Source: Homoserinimonas sp.
GTDB lineage: Bacteria > Actinomycetota > Actinomycetes > Actinomycetales > Microbacteriaceae
Assembly: GCA_023957835.1 (NCBI GenBank)
Contig: JAMLGP010000001.1
Location: forward strand, 179,575 to 243,574
Length of the DNA stretch: 64,000 nt
Direction of reading: 5' to 3'
This document shows positions 9,952 through 20,890 of the stretch, piece by piece. The translations under genes were made by a program, and so were the position numbers. Under the pieces are notes generated by a model that did no database searches, had not been told where the DNA came from, and saw only the letters and a list, made by a program, of their open reading frames with translations. How positions within the stretch are numbered: position 1 is the first letter of the stretch; each line of letters starts with the position of its first letter.

Positions 9952-10868
9952 CGGAGTCGAACTACATTCGCCAGCGGGATGTGCGCTCCGAGCACGGACA
10001 ATCCCGCGACCTGAGTTACCCGCCGCTTCCCGAGCCGCTGCCGGTGCCGGTGTACGACAACCATTCGCACCTCGAGATTGCCGACGGCGAAAACCCGCTC
10101 GACTACCGGGAGCACCTGGATCGGGCCGGGGCAGTCGGGATTCGCGGTGCCATTCAGGTTGGCGGAGACCTCGCAACTTCGCGCTGGTCGGCGGAGGTTG
10201 CTGCGACCGAGCCGAGACTGCTTGCCGCGGTGGCAATCCACCCGAACGAGGCTCCCAATTACGAAGCCTCCGGCACCCTGGACGATGCGATCGCGGAAAT
10301 CGACGAACTCGCTTCCCTGCCCAGGGTGCGGGCGGTGGGAGAAACCGGTCTCGACTTTTTCCGCACGGACGAAGACGGGCGCGCGGCGCAATTTCGCTCC
10401 TTCGAGGCGCACATCGACATTGCAAAGCGGCACGGGATCGCAATGCAGATTCACGATCGCAACGCCCACGAGGAGGTAATCGAAACCCTCCTGCAGCAGG
10501 GTGCTCCGGAGAAGACCGTCTTCCACTGCTTCTCCGGGGATGCCGAAATGGCCAGGGCCTGCGCCGATCAGGGCTGGTATCTGTCCTTCGCCGGAACCGT
10601 CACCTTCAAGAACGCGGCGAACCTGCGGGAAGCCCTCGTCGCTGCGCCTCGAGATCGGATTCTCGTGGAGACCGATGCTCCGTTCCTGACCCCGACCCCT
10701 TTTCGCGGAAGGCCCAATTCGCCCTACCTGATTCCGGTGACCGTTCGGGCGATGGCGGAAGTGCTCGGCGCGGACCTTGCCGAACTTTGCGCGCAACTGG
10801 CGGCAAACACCGAGCGGGTCTACGGAAGCTGGGAGACCGATCTGCAAACTGCGGGTGGGGATGGCTGA
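9948..10868 (+). CDS. tatD: TatD family metal-dependent hydrolase
   Basis: TIM-barrel amidohydrolase of the TatD DNase family, probably a 3'-5' exonuclease or phosphoesterase. Metal ligands are visible in DNHSHLEI (HxH near residue 35), AVGETGLDF (Glu), QIHDRNAHEE and FHCFSGD, and VETDAPFL (Asp). The start is TTG, overlapping the metG stop by 4 bp (TTGA). About 40 extra N-terminal residues precede the fold. It sits in the conserved actinobacterial order metG-tatD-rsmA-ispE. Confidence 0.92.
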   Translation: MTESNYIRQRDVRSEHGQSRDLSYPPLPEPLPVPVYDNHSHLEIADGENPLDYREHLDRAGAVGIRGAIQVGGDLATSRWSAEVAATEPRLLAAVAIHPNEAPNYEASGTLDDAIAEIDELASLPRVRAVGETGLDFFRTDEDGRAAQFRSFEAHIDIAKRHGIAMQIHDRNAHEEVIETLLQQGAPEKTVFHCFSGDAEMARACADQGWYLSFAGTVTFKNAANLREALVAAPRDRILVETDAPFLTPTPFRGRPNSPYLIPVTVRAMAEVLGADLAELCAQLAANTERVYGSWETDLQTAGGDG

Positions 10869-11694
10869 GTCCGGCTATCTGAGTCCGGCCGCAATCCGCG
10901 AGCTCGCTGAGCGGCTGGAGCTGCGGCCGACCAAGAAGCTCGGCCAGAACTTCGTAACCGACGCCAACACTGTTCGCCGAATCGTTCGGGATGCCCAAAT
11001 CAGTCCCCGGGATCGGGTACTCGAAGTCGGCCCCGGCCTCGGCTCACTGACCCTCGGCCTGGTTTCAACCGGCGCAGAAGTCACCGCCGTCGAGATCGAT
11101 TCGCGCCTTGCGAGCCAATTGCCGCTCACGGTCTCGGCTCTCGCGCCGGATGCAAGACTCACCGTGATCGAAGCGGATGCGCTGGCGATTGAGACCCTGC
11201 CGAGCTCGCCGACCCACCTGGTCGCAAACCTCCCCTACAACGTTTCGGTGCCGGTGATCCTGCACTTGCTCGCGACCTTCCCGAGCATCAGCCGCGCGCT
11301 CGTCATGGTTCAGGCGGAAGTGGGAAAGCGAATTACCGCCCCGCCGGGTTCGCGGGTCTATGGAGTGCCGAGCGCGAAGGCCGCCTGGTACGGAGACTGG
11401 CGTGAAGCAGGCTCCATCAGCAGGCAGGTCTTCTGGCCGGTCCCGAATGTCGACTCGATTCTCATCGGATTCGAGCGCCGCGCAGAGCCCCTCGGCAGCG
11501 AGAAAGAGCGTATTGCCACCTTCCGGCTGATAGACGCGGCCTTCGCCCAGCGCAGGAAAATGCTGCGGCAGGCTCTGGCCGAAACTCTCGGCGACTCGGC
11601 GCAATCCCGATTCGAAGCCGCCGGAATCGATCCGACTCTGCGCGGGGAGCAACTCGACATCCGTCAGTTTTTGGAGTTGGCCCGAAACGGGTAG
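10861..11694 (+). CDS. rsmA: 16S rRNA (adenine-1518/1519-N6)-dimethyltransferase
   Basis: KsgA/RsmA dimethylates A1518 and A1519 in helix 45 of 16S rRNA during 30S maturation. I choose ATG 10861, preceded by GGGTGGGG and overlapping the tatD stop by 8 bp; an upstream ATG would add residues unlike the family. Motifs: KKLGQNFVTD, LEVGPGLGSLTLGL (SAM-binding motif I), the catalytic NLPYN motif (VANLPYNVS) and a C-terminal FAQRRKMLRQAL helix. 277 residues, normal length. Confidence 0.96.
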   Translation: MAESGYLSPAAIRELAERLELRPTKKLGQNFVTDANTVRRIVRDAQISPRDRVLEVGPGLGSLTLGLVSTGAEVTAVEIDSRLASQLPLTVSALAPDARLTVIEADALAIETLPSSPTHLVANLPYNVSVPVILHLLATFPSISRALVMVQAEVGKRITAPPGSRVYGVPSAKAAWYGDWREAGSISRQVFWPVPNVDSILIGFERRAEPLGSEKERIATFRLIDAAFAQRRKMLRQALAETLGDSAQSRFEAAGIDPTLRGEQLDIRQFLELARNG

Positions 11695-11703
11695 CGTTGC
11701 GCC

Positions 11704-12636
11704 ATGGCATCCGAGTCGCCTCGATTGGTTCAGGCGAGAGCTCCAGGAAAGATAAACGTCTTTCTTGAAGTCGGAACGCTCGGAGCCGACGGCTACCACG
11801 AAATCGCCACCGCGTATCAGGCCGTTTCCCTCTATGAGGAGGTTCGAGCCAGCCACGCGAGCGACTTTTCGGTGAGTTTCACCGGCTCGGTGGACCTCAC
11901 CGGACTGCGCACTGACGGCTCCAATCTTGCGATTCGCGCCGCGAGCATGCTCGCCCGGAAGACCGGCTACCGCGAGGGCGTCAAACTCGAAATCGAGAAG
12001 AACGTTCCGGTCGCCGGCGGAATGGGAGGCGGATCAGCGGATGCCGCCGCGACTCTGGTTGCCTGCGACGCCCTCTGGGGGACCGGGCTCAGCAAAGAAG
12101 AGTTGCTCGACCTCGCGGCCAGACTCGGACCAGATGTTCCATTCGCGCTCACCGGCGGCACGGCAATCGGAACCGGTCGCGGCGACCAGTTGAGCGCGGC
12201 GCTAGCCAAGGGACAGTTCAACTGGGTGCTCGTGATTTCCGATCAGGTGCTTCGAACCCCCGACGTCTATGAGGAACTCGACCGTCACAGGGAGAGGCAC
12301 GTTCTGGATATTTCCCCGGCCCGAACGCAGCCTCAGGTTGAGGCGAACGTGCTTCAGGCGCTGCGGGCGGGGGATGCGCACTTGCTCGGCGAGAGCCTGC
12401 ACAATGACCTGCAGGCGGCGGCCCTGCACCTCGCTCCGGAGCTGGCAGGCATTCTCGAGCTAGGCGAGGAAAACGGCGCGATTGCCGGAATCGTCTCGGG
12501 CTCGGGACCGACCATCGCGTTTCTTGCCGCCGATCTCGACGGAGCGCTTGAGCTGCAGGTGGCCCTTTCCGCAGCCAGAATGAACGCCGTGCGGGTGACT
12601 GCTCCGGTGCACGGCGCACGGCTCGTAGGCGACTAG
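11704..12636 (+). CDS. ispE: 4-diphosphocytidyl-2-C-methyl-D-erythritol kinase
   Basis: GHMP kinase that phosphorylates CDP-ME in the MEP route to isoprenoids. It begins with the family signature [14 protein letters not shown] and contains the ATP-binding glycine loop [14 protein letters not shown] (residues about 102-115) and [19 protein letters not shown]-terminal [10 protein letters not shown] is the second GHMP glycine motif. 310 residues. Only 9 bp separate it from rsmA, consistent with one operon. Confidence 0.96.
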   Translation: MASESPRLVQARAPGKINVFLEVGTLGADGYHEIATAYQAVSLYEEVRASHASDFSVSFTGSVDLTGLRTDGSNLAIRAASMLARKTGYREGVKLEIEKNVPVAGGMGGGSADAAATLVACDALWGTGLSKEELLDLAARLGPDVPFALTGGTAIGTGRGDQLSAALAKGQFNWVLVISDQVLRTPDVYEELDRHRERHVLDISPARTQPQVEANVLQALRAGDAHLLGESLHNDLQAAALHLAPELAGILELGEENGAIAGIVSGSGPTIAFLAADLDGALELQVALSAARMNAVRVTAPVHGARLVGD

Positions 12637-12779
12637 CTCGGAGTCTCGAGGGCCGGCCGGCAGGGGCTGCCGCACCTCTCGGAGCGCGAGTTCAGACGTG
12701 ATCTGCGGGGCCAGTCGCCTGTAGCATGGGCACACTGATCGATTTGCAGTTCAGCAGAAGTTGCGAAAGGTCGAAACAC

Positions 12780-13685
12780 ATGAGTTCAGACAATGTGATC
12801 GAGATCGAAAACCTTGACAAGTGGTTCGGCAAGGTCAAGGCCCTGGACAAACTCAATCTGAGCGTCGAGCGCGGTCAGGTGCACGGGTTCCTCGGCCCGA
12901 ACGGCGCCGGCAAGTCGACCGCGATTCGCGTGCTGCTCGGCCTGCTCAAGGCGGACGGCGGAACGGCCAGAGTGCTGGATGGCGACCCGTGGAAGGACGT
13001 CGTCAGCCTCCATCGCAGGCTCGCCTACGTTCCAGGCGATGTTTCACTCTGGCCGGGGATGACCGGCGGAGAGGCGATCGACCTGCTCGGTTCGCTGCGC
13101 GGCGGCCTCGACCAGAAGCGGCGGGCCGAGCTGATCGAGCGCTTCGAACTCGACCCGACTAAGCGCGGCCGCCAGTACTCCAAGGGCAATCGGCAGAAGG
13201 TCGCAATAGTCGCAGCCCTTGCCTCAGATGCCGAGCTACTGATTCTGGATGAGCCGACATCCGGTCTCGACCCGCTCATGGAGGCGGTGTTCACAGACGT
13301 GATCAGCGCGGCGAAAACTCGCGGAGTTTCGCTCCTGCTCTCAAGCCACATCCTCGCCGAAGTGGAGAGCCTCGCCGACCGACTGTCAATAATCCGCGAC
13401 GGCCGGATCGTCGAAACCGGAACCCTCGCCCAATTGCGCGGAAAGGCGCGCACGACCATCCACGCGACTTTCACCCGCGTGCCAGAGGTGGGAGCGTTGA
13501 AATCGCTGCATGACGTGCGAATCGACGGCAGCAAGCTAACGGCGACCGCGGATGCCGACAAGATCGGCGAGGCGATGAAGATTCTCACCGGCTACGGCCT
13601 CGAATCGCTAACCGTAGAACCGCCGTCACTCGAATCTCTGTTCCGGCGATTCTACGAAGGCGACGAAGGCGAAGCGGCCGCCTGA
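12780..13685 (+). CDS. ABC transporter ATP-binding protein (exporter)
   Basis: Single nucleotide-binding domain with Walker A GPNGAGKST, signature YSKGNRQKVAI (a degenerate LSGGQ, typical of DrrA-like antibiotic exporters), Walker B LLILDEPTSGLDP and switch His in SSHILAEV. A C-terminal regulatory tail of about 80 residues follows. I start at ATG 12780 after GCGAAAGG; an ATG at 12726 adds non-homologous residues. It overlaps the permease gene by one base (TGATG), so both subunits should be translated together. Confidence 0.92.
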   Translation: MSSDNVIEIENLDKWFGKVKALDKLNLSVERGQVHGFLGPNGAGKSTAIRVLLGLLKADGGTARVLDGDPWKDVVSLHRRLAYVPGDVSLWPGMTGGEAIDLLGSLRGGLDQKRRAELIERFELDPTKRGRQYSKGNRQKVAIVAALASDAELLILDEPTSGLDPLMEAVFTDVISAAKTRGVSLLLSSHILAEVESLADRLSIIRDGRIVETGTLAQLRGKARTTIHATFTRVPEVGALKSLHDVRIDGSKLTATADADKIGEAMKILTGYGLESLTVEPPSLESLFRRFYEGDEGEAAA

Positions 13686-15280
13686 TGAACACGGCCGTTG
13701 CTGGCGCTCCGGAGCTGCTGAGGACCATCCTCAGGCACGAGGGACGCAACTTCGCCCCCTGGGTGCTCATCGCAACCGCGCTCTCGGTTTCCTCGGTCCT
13801 GGTCTATCCGTGGATTTTCCCTGAGCTTTCTGATCGAGTAGCTTTGGCGACGGCAATCGGCGCAAACCCCGCCTTCGGGATGATTTTTGGACCGGCCTTC
13901 GAACTCACAACCAGCGACGGTTTCAACGCCTGGCGGACTCTCGCGCTGGGCGGCTTCCTGACCGGCCTCGGTTCGATCTTCGCGGTGGTCCGAACCACGC
14001 GAGGCCAGGAAGACTCCGGTCAGGCTGAACTGCTCGCCTCCGGTGTGCTCGGCCGCGGCAGCCGACTGCTCGCAGGGGTCGGCTTCGCACTCGTTGGCTC
14101 TGTGATGGTCGGCATCGTCTCGGCGGTTTCAACCGGGCTTTGCGGTGGAAACTGGGAGGACTCGTTCCTGCTCTCGGCAACCTTCACCGCGACCGGCTGG
14201 ATGTTCGCGGGAGTTGCCGCGATCTGCGCCCAACTGGGTTCCAGCGCAAGGGCCGCGAACTCGATCGCTGTAGGCATTCTCGGTGCGTTGTTCCTGGCCC
14301 GCGGGTTCGCGTATTCGATAGAGGCTCCTGACTGGACCGTGTGGGCAAACCCGCTCGGCTGGATGACCGAAACCCGTCCCGCAAGCGGCGACAACTGGTG
14401 GCCGCTCCTGTACGCTATCGCGTTCACGGTAATCGCGATCCTCATCGCATTCGCCCTGCAGTATCGGCGGGACTTCGGCTTCGGGATCATTCCGCCCAGA
14501 CCGGGCCCTGCCAGCGGAAAGGTCAGGTCGGTGCTGGCGCTGGCCCTGCGCATTAATCGCGGCCCAATCATCACCTGGACTATCGCCTTTGCAGTGCTGG
14601 GGATTGTCTACGGCTATTTCGCGACCTCGGTGCACGACATCCTCGCCAAGGATTCCTCGGTCGCCGCGATCCTGGCAGCCGGGGCAACCACCCCTGAAGC
14701 ACTCACTTCGGTCTTTCTCCTCACCATCCTCGGTCTCGTCGGAATCATCGCAGCGGTACCCGGGGTGCAGACGATGATCAAGGTTCGAAGCGAAGAAATG
14801 GAGGACCGGGTAGAGCCGCTGCTGGCGCAAGCGGTCAGCCGGCCGAAATACTACGCGCCGAACGTGCTGCTGGCACTGCTCATGCCTGCGATCTACGTGC
14901 TCATAGCCGGACTGCTCATTGCCGCTCTCGCTTCGAGCGCGGATATCGGGGTCGACTTCGGCGACACCTTCCTGCAGGCGGTTGCGACTGTGCCGGCGGT
15001 CTGGACGATCACGGCTGTATCGGTCGCGATCGTCGGGGCGCGGCCGAAGGTTTCGATCGCGGCCTGGGTCGGCGTGCTCGCGGCCTTCGTGCTCACGATC
15101 CTCGGACCGACCTTCAAGCTGTGGGACTGGATCCTCGCAATCAGCCCGTTCTGGCATGTGCCCACCGTTTCGGCTGTGGATGCCGACTGGACCGGATTGA
15201 TCTGGATCAGCCTTGTGACGCTGTTCTTTCTGGCAGTCGGGTTCGCCGGCTTCCGCCACAGGGACCTCGCGGTTTCGTAA
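13685..15280 (+). CDS. ABC-2 type exporter permease, 12-segment form
   Basis: The 531-residue membrane protein has about twelve hydrophobic segments arranged as two similar halves, each starting with an amphipathic segment (RHEGRNFAPWV and NRGPIITWT). The conserved cytosolic loops read RTTRGQEDSGQAELLASGVLGR and KVRSEEMEDRVEPLLAQAVSR, as in permeases annotated as exporters of polyketide antibiotics. Partner of the ATPase immediately upstream. The substrate is unknown; drug or lipid export is the family expectation. Confidence 0.9.
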   Translation: MNTAVAGAPELLRTILRHEGRNFAPWVLIATALSVSSVLVYPWIFPELSDRVALATAIGANPAFGMIFGPAFELTTSDGFNAWRTLALGGFLTGLGSIFAVVRTTRGQEDSGQAELLASGVLGRGSRLLAGVGFALVGSVMVGIVSAVSTGLCGGNWEDSFLLSATFTATGWMFAGVAAICAQLGSSARAANSIAVGILGALFLARGFAYSIEAPDWTVWANPLGWMTETRPASGDNWWPLLYAIAFTVIAILIAFALQYRRDFGFGIIPPRPGPASGKVRSVLALALRINRGPIITWTIAFAVLGIVYGYFATSVHDILAKDSSVAAILAAGATTPEALTSVFLLTILGLVGIIAAVPGVQTMIKVRSEEMEDRVEPLLAQAVSRPKYYAPNVLLALLMPAIYVLIAGLLIAALASSADIGVDFGDTFLQAVATVPAVWTITAVSVAIVGARPKVSIAAWVGVLAAFVLTILGPTFKLWDWILAISPFWHVPTVSAVDADWTGLIWISLVTLFFLAVGFAGFRHRDLAVS

Positions 15281-15373
15281 GCCCACTTTTGAGTGCGGTA
15301 GACCCGCGCGTCGCCCCCTGCTGATTAGCCGACCCCGCAACGACCGCCTGTGCATCCCCGTAATCTTGAGGCG

Positions 15374-17167
<1,794 letters not shown>

Positions 17168-17242
17168 CTCGTAAAACACCGCGGGAACGGCGTCATGGGA
17201 TCTCCCACTCTTTGACTCATGCGTAGAACTCCGACTCCGACC

Positions 17243-17305
17243 GATGGTGCGCCACCATCTCATAATGACCAAATGCGCACCGCCGACGATGACGTGATCA
17301 CGTCA
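17243..17305. repeat. Two palindromes in the ABC-F/copB gap
   Basis: 17243-17259 has arms GATGGTG and CACCATC around CGC. 17290-17305 is a perfect 16-bp palindrome, TGACGTGATCACGTCA. The 165-bp gap lies between two gene ends that face each other and holds no gene. The repeats could act as terminators, as a regulator site, or mark the island junction. Confidence 0.5.
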
Positions 17306-17332
17306 GTCATGCCGGTTTCGAATGCGCTTAGG

Positions 17333-19462
17333 TCATCGGTTGAGAATGGCACGGGTTGTCGTGCCAGGATGAAGGTTGAGTCGGCGTAGCAACTGTGCGT
17401 TGAGGGCGACGACGATCGTGGAGAGGGACATCAGGATTGCCCCAACCGACATCGGCAAGATGAAACCGATGGGGGCGAGCACCCCAGCTGCCAGCGGCAC
17501 AGAGATGAGGTTGTACCCCCCAGCCCACCACAGGTTCTGCTTCATCTTTTCGTACGCGGCTCGTGACAACTCCATTACCGAGAGCACCGAACGAGGGTCA
17601 TCACTGGCGAGAATGACACCCGCCGAAGCAATCGCGACATCGGTTCCCGCTCCAATGGCGAGTCCGACGTCTGCTCGCGCGAGAGCGGGGGCGTCGTTGA
17701 CACCGTCGCCCACCACCGCGACCTTCCGTCTTTCACCCTGCAGCTCCTGAACCTTCAAAGCCTTGTCTTCGGGGCGAACTCCGGAAAAGACCCGGTCGAT
17801 ACCAAGATCCTGCGCCACAGTCCGCGCAACAGCATCCGCGTCGCCCGTAATCATTACAACCTGCACGCCGAGTGCATGCAACGCGTCGACCGCCTCGCGC
17901 GACTCTGGCCGCACCTCATCGGCGAGCTTCAACGCCCCGATGACACGGCCGTCCTGAAGGACGTGCAGAATAATCGCGCCATCCGCACGCCACTCATCGG
18001 CAATCGCAAGTTCAGCTGCGTGCTCCTCTGTGAGCAAATGGGGTCCGCCAACGCGCACGATGTTTCCGCCGATGGTCGCCGTCACCCCCACTGCAGGCGA
18101 AGACGTAAACTCGGTGCTGCGTGGAACAGTAAGTTGCCTGTCATCCGCCGCGCGCACGATGGCTTTCGCGAGCGGGTGCTCACTGTCGGATTCGACCGCA
18201 GCAGCAAGCGACAAGACCTGGTCGGAGTCGAAGCCGTCGACGGCGAACACTTTAGAGACGACCGGCTGGCCCTTAGTGAGCGTACCCGTCTTGTCGAAGA
18301 GCACTGTGTCGATGGTGCGCATGCTCTCAAGCGCCAGGCGATCCTTGACCAGCACACCCGCGTGAGCCGCACGTTCAGTGGCGATGGAAACGACCAACGG
18401 AATGGCCAACCCGAGTGCGTGCGGGCATGCGATCACGAGCACAGTGATCGTACGAATCACCGCCGCATTGGGCAGGCCAACGAGAGTCCACACGATCGCC
18501 GTAATGATCGCGGCACCGAACGCAAACCAGAACAGCCATCCGGCAGCCGTGTCGGCAAGACGCTGCGCGCGCGATGACGAGTTTTGCGCCTCTGAAACGA
18601 GTCGTTGAATACCTGCCAGCGTCGTGTCATCACCGATAGCCGTGATCTCGACGCGAATACCAGAGTCGGTCGCGACTGTGCCTGCAGTAACGTGATCACC
18701 GCTGCCGCGTCCGACAGTGCGGGACTCACCGGTGACCATCGACTCATCCATCGAAGCTCGTCCATCGACGATGCGACCATCTGCCGGAACGCTCCCGCCG
18801 GGCCGGATGATAACGACGTCGCCGACGACGAGATCTGAAGGTGAGACGGTAACAACGACATCACCATTGATTCGTTCGGCTTCGTCTGGGAGAAGGGCTG
18901 CGAGAGAGTCAAGTGCCGAGGTGGTTTGGGCAAGGGCTCGCATTTCGATCCAGTGACCGAGCAGCATGATCACGATAAGGAGTGCCAACTCCCACCAGAA
19001 GTCGAGTTCGTGATGCAGCATGCCGAGCGCCGCACCCCAAGAGGCGACGAAGGCGACCGTAATTGCGAGACCGATCAGCAGCATCATCCCGGGCTTGCGA
19101 GCCCGGATCTCACTCACCGCGCCCCTGAGGAACGGCTTGCCACCCCAGATATACATGATCGTCCCCAGAATCGGCGACACCCACGTCAGACAAGGAATAT
19201 CGGGAAGGGTATAGCCGAGGATCGTTGAGAACATCCCCGATAGGACCACCGTGGGGATGGCGAAGGAAAGCATGATCCAGAACAACCGACGGAACTGCCC
19301 GGCATGGTCACCATGAACCGCATGCCCGCCATGGTTTTCATGTCCAGCGTGAGTGTCGTGAGCATCATGACCGGATGACTCGTTGTGAACTTCGTGTTCG
19401 TGGTGTTTACCCGCGTGATGCGCGTGGTGCTCTTGCTCGCCATCGTAGTGGGGATTACTCAT
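17333..19462 (-). CDS. copB: CopB-type copper-translocating P-type ATPase
   Basis: P1B-type ATPase exporting copper across the cytoplasmic membrane. The first 55 residues hold more than 20 His in HxxH-like clusters instead of a CxxC metal-binding domain. The intramembrane metal site is CPH (VIACPHALGLAIP), typical of CopB/P1B-3. Other motifs: DKTGTLTKG (phosphorylation Asp), DESMVTGES (actuator), HPLAKAI (nucleotide-domain HP) and VGDGVNDAPALARADVG. About 709 residues and six to eight membrane segments. The start at ATG 19462 follows AGGAGCAGGA; a longer frame from 19555 would translate through the operator. Codon use is less GC-biased than the flanks, and no other copper gene is in the window. 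Confidence 0.93.
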   Translation of the reverse strand: MSNPHYDGEQEHHAHHAGKHHEHEVHNESSGHDAHDTHAGHENHGGHAVHGDHAGQFRRLFWIMLSFAIPTVVLSGMFSTILGYTLPDIPCLTWVSPILGTIMYIWGGKPFLRGAVSEIRARKPGMMLLIGLAITVAFVASWGAALGMLHHELDFWWELALLIVIMLLGHWIEMRALAQTTSALDSLAALLPDEAERINGDVVVTVSPSDLVVGDVVIIRPGGSVPADGRIVDGRASMDESMVTGESRTVGRGSGDHVTAGTVATDSGIRVEITAIGDDTTLAGIQRLVSEAQNSSSRAQRLADTAAGWLFWFAFGAAIITAIVWTLVGLPNAAVIRTITVLVIACPHALGLAIPLVVSIATERAAHAGVLVKDRLALESMRTIDTVLFDKTGTLTKGQPVVSKVFAVDGFDSDQVLSLAAAVESDSEHPLAKAIVRAADDRQLTVPRSTEFTSSPAVGVTATIGGNIVRVGGPHLLTEEHAAELAIADEWRADGAIILHVLQDGRVIGALKLADEVRPESREAVDALHALGVQVVMITGDADAVARTVAQDLGIDRVFSGVRPEDKALKVQELQGERRKVAVVGDGVNDAPALARADVGLAIGAGTDVAIASAGVILASDDPRSVLSVMELSRAAYEKMKQNLWWAGGYNLISVPLAAGVLAPIGFILPMSVGAILMSLSTIVVALNAQLLRRLNLHPGTTTRAILNR

Positions 19463-19516
19463 TGGATCCTGCTCCTGAAAAATGAAGGGATTGACCTCTC
19501 GACTACTCGTTGAAAC

Positions 19517-19539
19517 GGAATACCCCCTAGGGGTATTCC
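19517..19539 (-). promoter_or_regulatory. CsoR-like palindromic operator upstream of copB
   Basis: Perfect 10-bp arms GGAATACCCC and GGGGTATTCC enclose CTA, about 55 bp upstream of the copB start. The TACCCC...GGGGTA core matches the operator pattern of CsoR-family copper repressors. No csoR is seen in the window, so the regulator would act from elsewhere. Confidence 0.7.
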
Positions 19540-19555
19540 CCATTAAGTATTGCAC

Positions 19556-20158
19556 TCAGACAGATCGATAATTATGGCTCTCTGCGGCTGCGATGTCCTC
19601 TACGTATATTCGTGCCAGCTTCGCAGGTGCGTAAGGTGCCCACTCCTCGGCAGCGAAGCTTCCGGTCGATGCGTAGCGGAATTCTTCAACACCCGCTGCC
19701 CTCGCCCGGAGTGAATCGATGCCGCGCGGGGCAATAAATGTTTGGGTTGAGCCGGCAGGTACAGAATAGTCAGCGGCCCATTCTCGCAACAGCTTCTGCC
19801 AATCGGGTACCTGGTAGGTGGCACTCGGAAGCCAGTCAAGGAGCCCCTCCTCGACGAGATAGTCGCGAATTCGGTAGGTGGCACCGGTAGATACGCCGGG
19901 CAACCCGAGAAGGTCGGAGATGGTAAGCGGACCCCGGTAATCGATAAGGGTGCGAACGACGCGAGCCGCTGGCTCGCCCTTGAGGTTGCCCCTGGGACTA
20001 CAAGGGCCTCGCTTCGGAGAATTATCGCTCTCCGCTGTCAGTGGAAACTCTCGATTTCCCGAATATAGTACGAGTTCTGGAAAATCGTGGATTCCGCTGT
20101 CATCGGAGAAAAAAGTTTTCAGAAATCTGTGGTTGGCTGCATTCCTAGATGCCAGGCA
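19556..20158 (-). pseudogene. Remnant of winged-helix protein gene
   Basis: An open frame without ATG or GTG start runs from the TAA at 20159-20161 to a stop at 19556. The only in-frame start-like codon is TTG 19903. The centre reads ARVVRTLIDYRGPLTISDLL (winged-helix), then YQVPDWQKLLREWAADYSV, FIAPRGIDSL and STGSFAAEEWAPYAPAKLARIYV. This matches the middle of a family of roughly 300-residue actinobacterial HTH proteins. Both the N-terminal part and the C-terminal part beyond IYV are missing. I infer a decayed gene cut by insertion of the copB segment. Confidence 0.6.
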
Positions 20159-20166
20159 TTACCCGC

Positions 20167-20658
20167 TCAGTCGAAGTCGAGGATGAGTTTTCGCAGCAGC
20201 CCGGCAAGCCGCTCTCGGTCAAGCGGCGGCAGTCGCTTGAGAATCTCGGCTTCGGCGCGAAGCAGCATGGTGATTGCGGAGTCGACTCGCTCCTGGCCGC
20301 GCTCGGTCATGGTGACGAGGATTCCGCGGCCGTCGTTCGGGTCGGAGTGGCGGCTGACGAGACTGCGCTCGGCGAGCCGATCGATGCGGTTGGTCATGGT
20401 GCCAGAGGAGACGAGAGTCTGCTGCAACAGAGCCTTGGGGGTGAGCTGGTAGGGGGTACCGGCCCGGCGAAGTGCGGAGAGCACGTCGAATTCCCAGGGG
20501 TCGAGATCGGAACTTTGGAAGGCATCCCGCCTGGCACGATCTAGGTGCCTTGAGAGCCTGCCGATTCTCGACAAAACCTGCAGCGGCTCGAAATTGAGAT
20601 CGGGCCTTTCGCGCACCCACGCCTCAACGATCCGGTCAACCTCGTCTCGCCTCGGCAT
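20167..20658 (-). CDS. MarR family transcriptional regulator
   Basis: 163-residue winged-helix regulator. ATG 20658 is preceded by GGAG and gives the usual MarR length; the much longer frame upstream lacks homology and covers the tRNA gene. Motifs: WEFDVLSALRRAG (helix 2), LVSSGTMTNRIDRLAERSLVSR (recognition helix) and DPNDGRGILVTMTERGQERVD (wing DxRx type). Its target is unknown; no obvious divergent transporter lies beside it. Confidence 0.9.
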   Translation of the reverse strand: MPRRDEVDRIVEAWVRERPDLNFEPLQVLSRIGRLSRHLDRARRDAFQSSDLDPWEFDVLSALRRAGTPYQLTPKALLQQTLVSSGTMTNRIDRLAERSLVSRHSDPNDGRGILVTMTERGQERVDSAITMLLRAEAEILKRLPPLDRERLAGLLRKLILDFD

Positions 20659-20789
20659 TACTCCATTATCCCGGCAGCGGCGGCTCGCGTCACAGAACGA
20701 ACTGCAAGGTCGAATTCCGAACAGACTCCAAGTTTCACCTGATCTGTCTGGCCCGTCTGTCTGGCAGACTTGAGAGGCGCAATTCGCGA

Positions 20790-20861
20790 TCCGCCTTGGT
20801 GTAACGGCAGCACGACAGCCTTTGGAGCTGTTAGGTCCAGGTTCGAATCCTGGGGGCGGAG
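20790..20861 (+). tRNA. tRNA-Gln (anticodon UUG)
   Basis: A 72-nt cloverleaf. The acceptor arm pairs TCCGCCT with GGGCGGA. The anticodon loop is CTTTGGA, giving UUG. The T arm has GGTTCGAATCC. CCA is not encoded. It lies upstream of glmU. Confidence 0.95.
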
Positions 20862-20890
20862 CTCGGGTGCGCAAGAGGGAAGGCAAAGCA

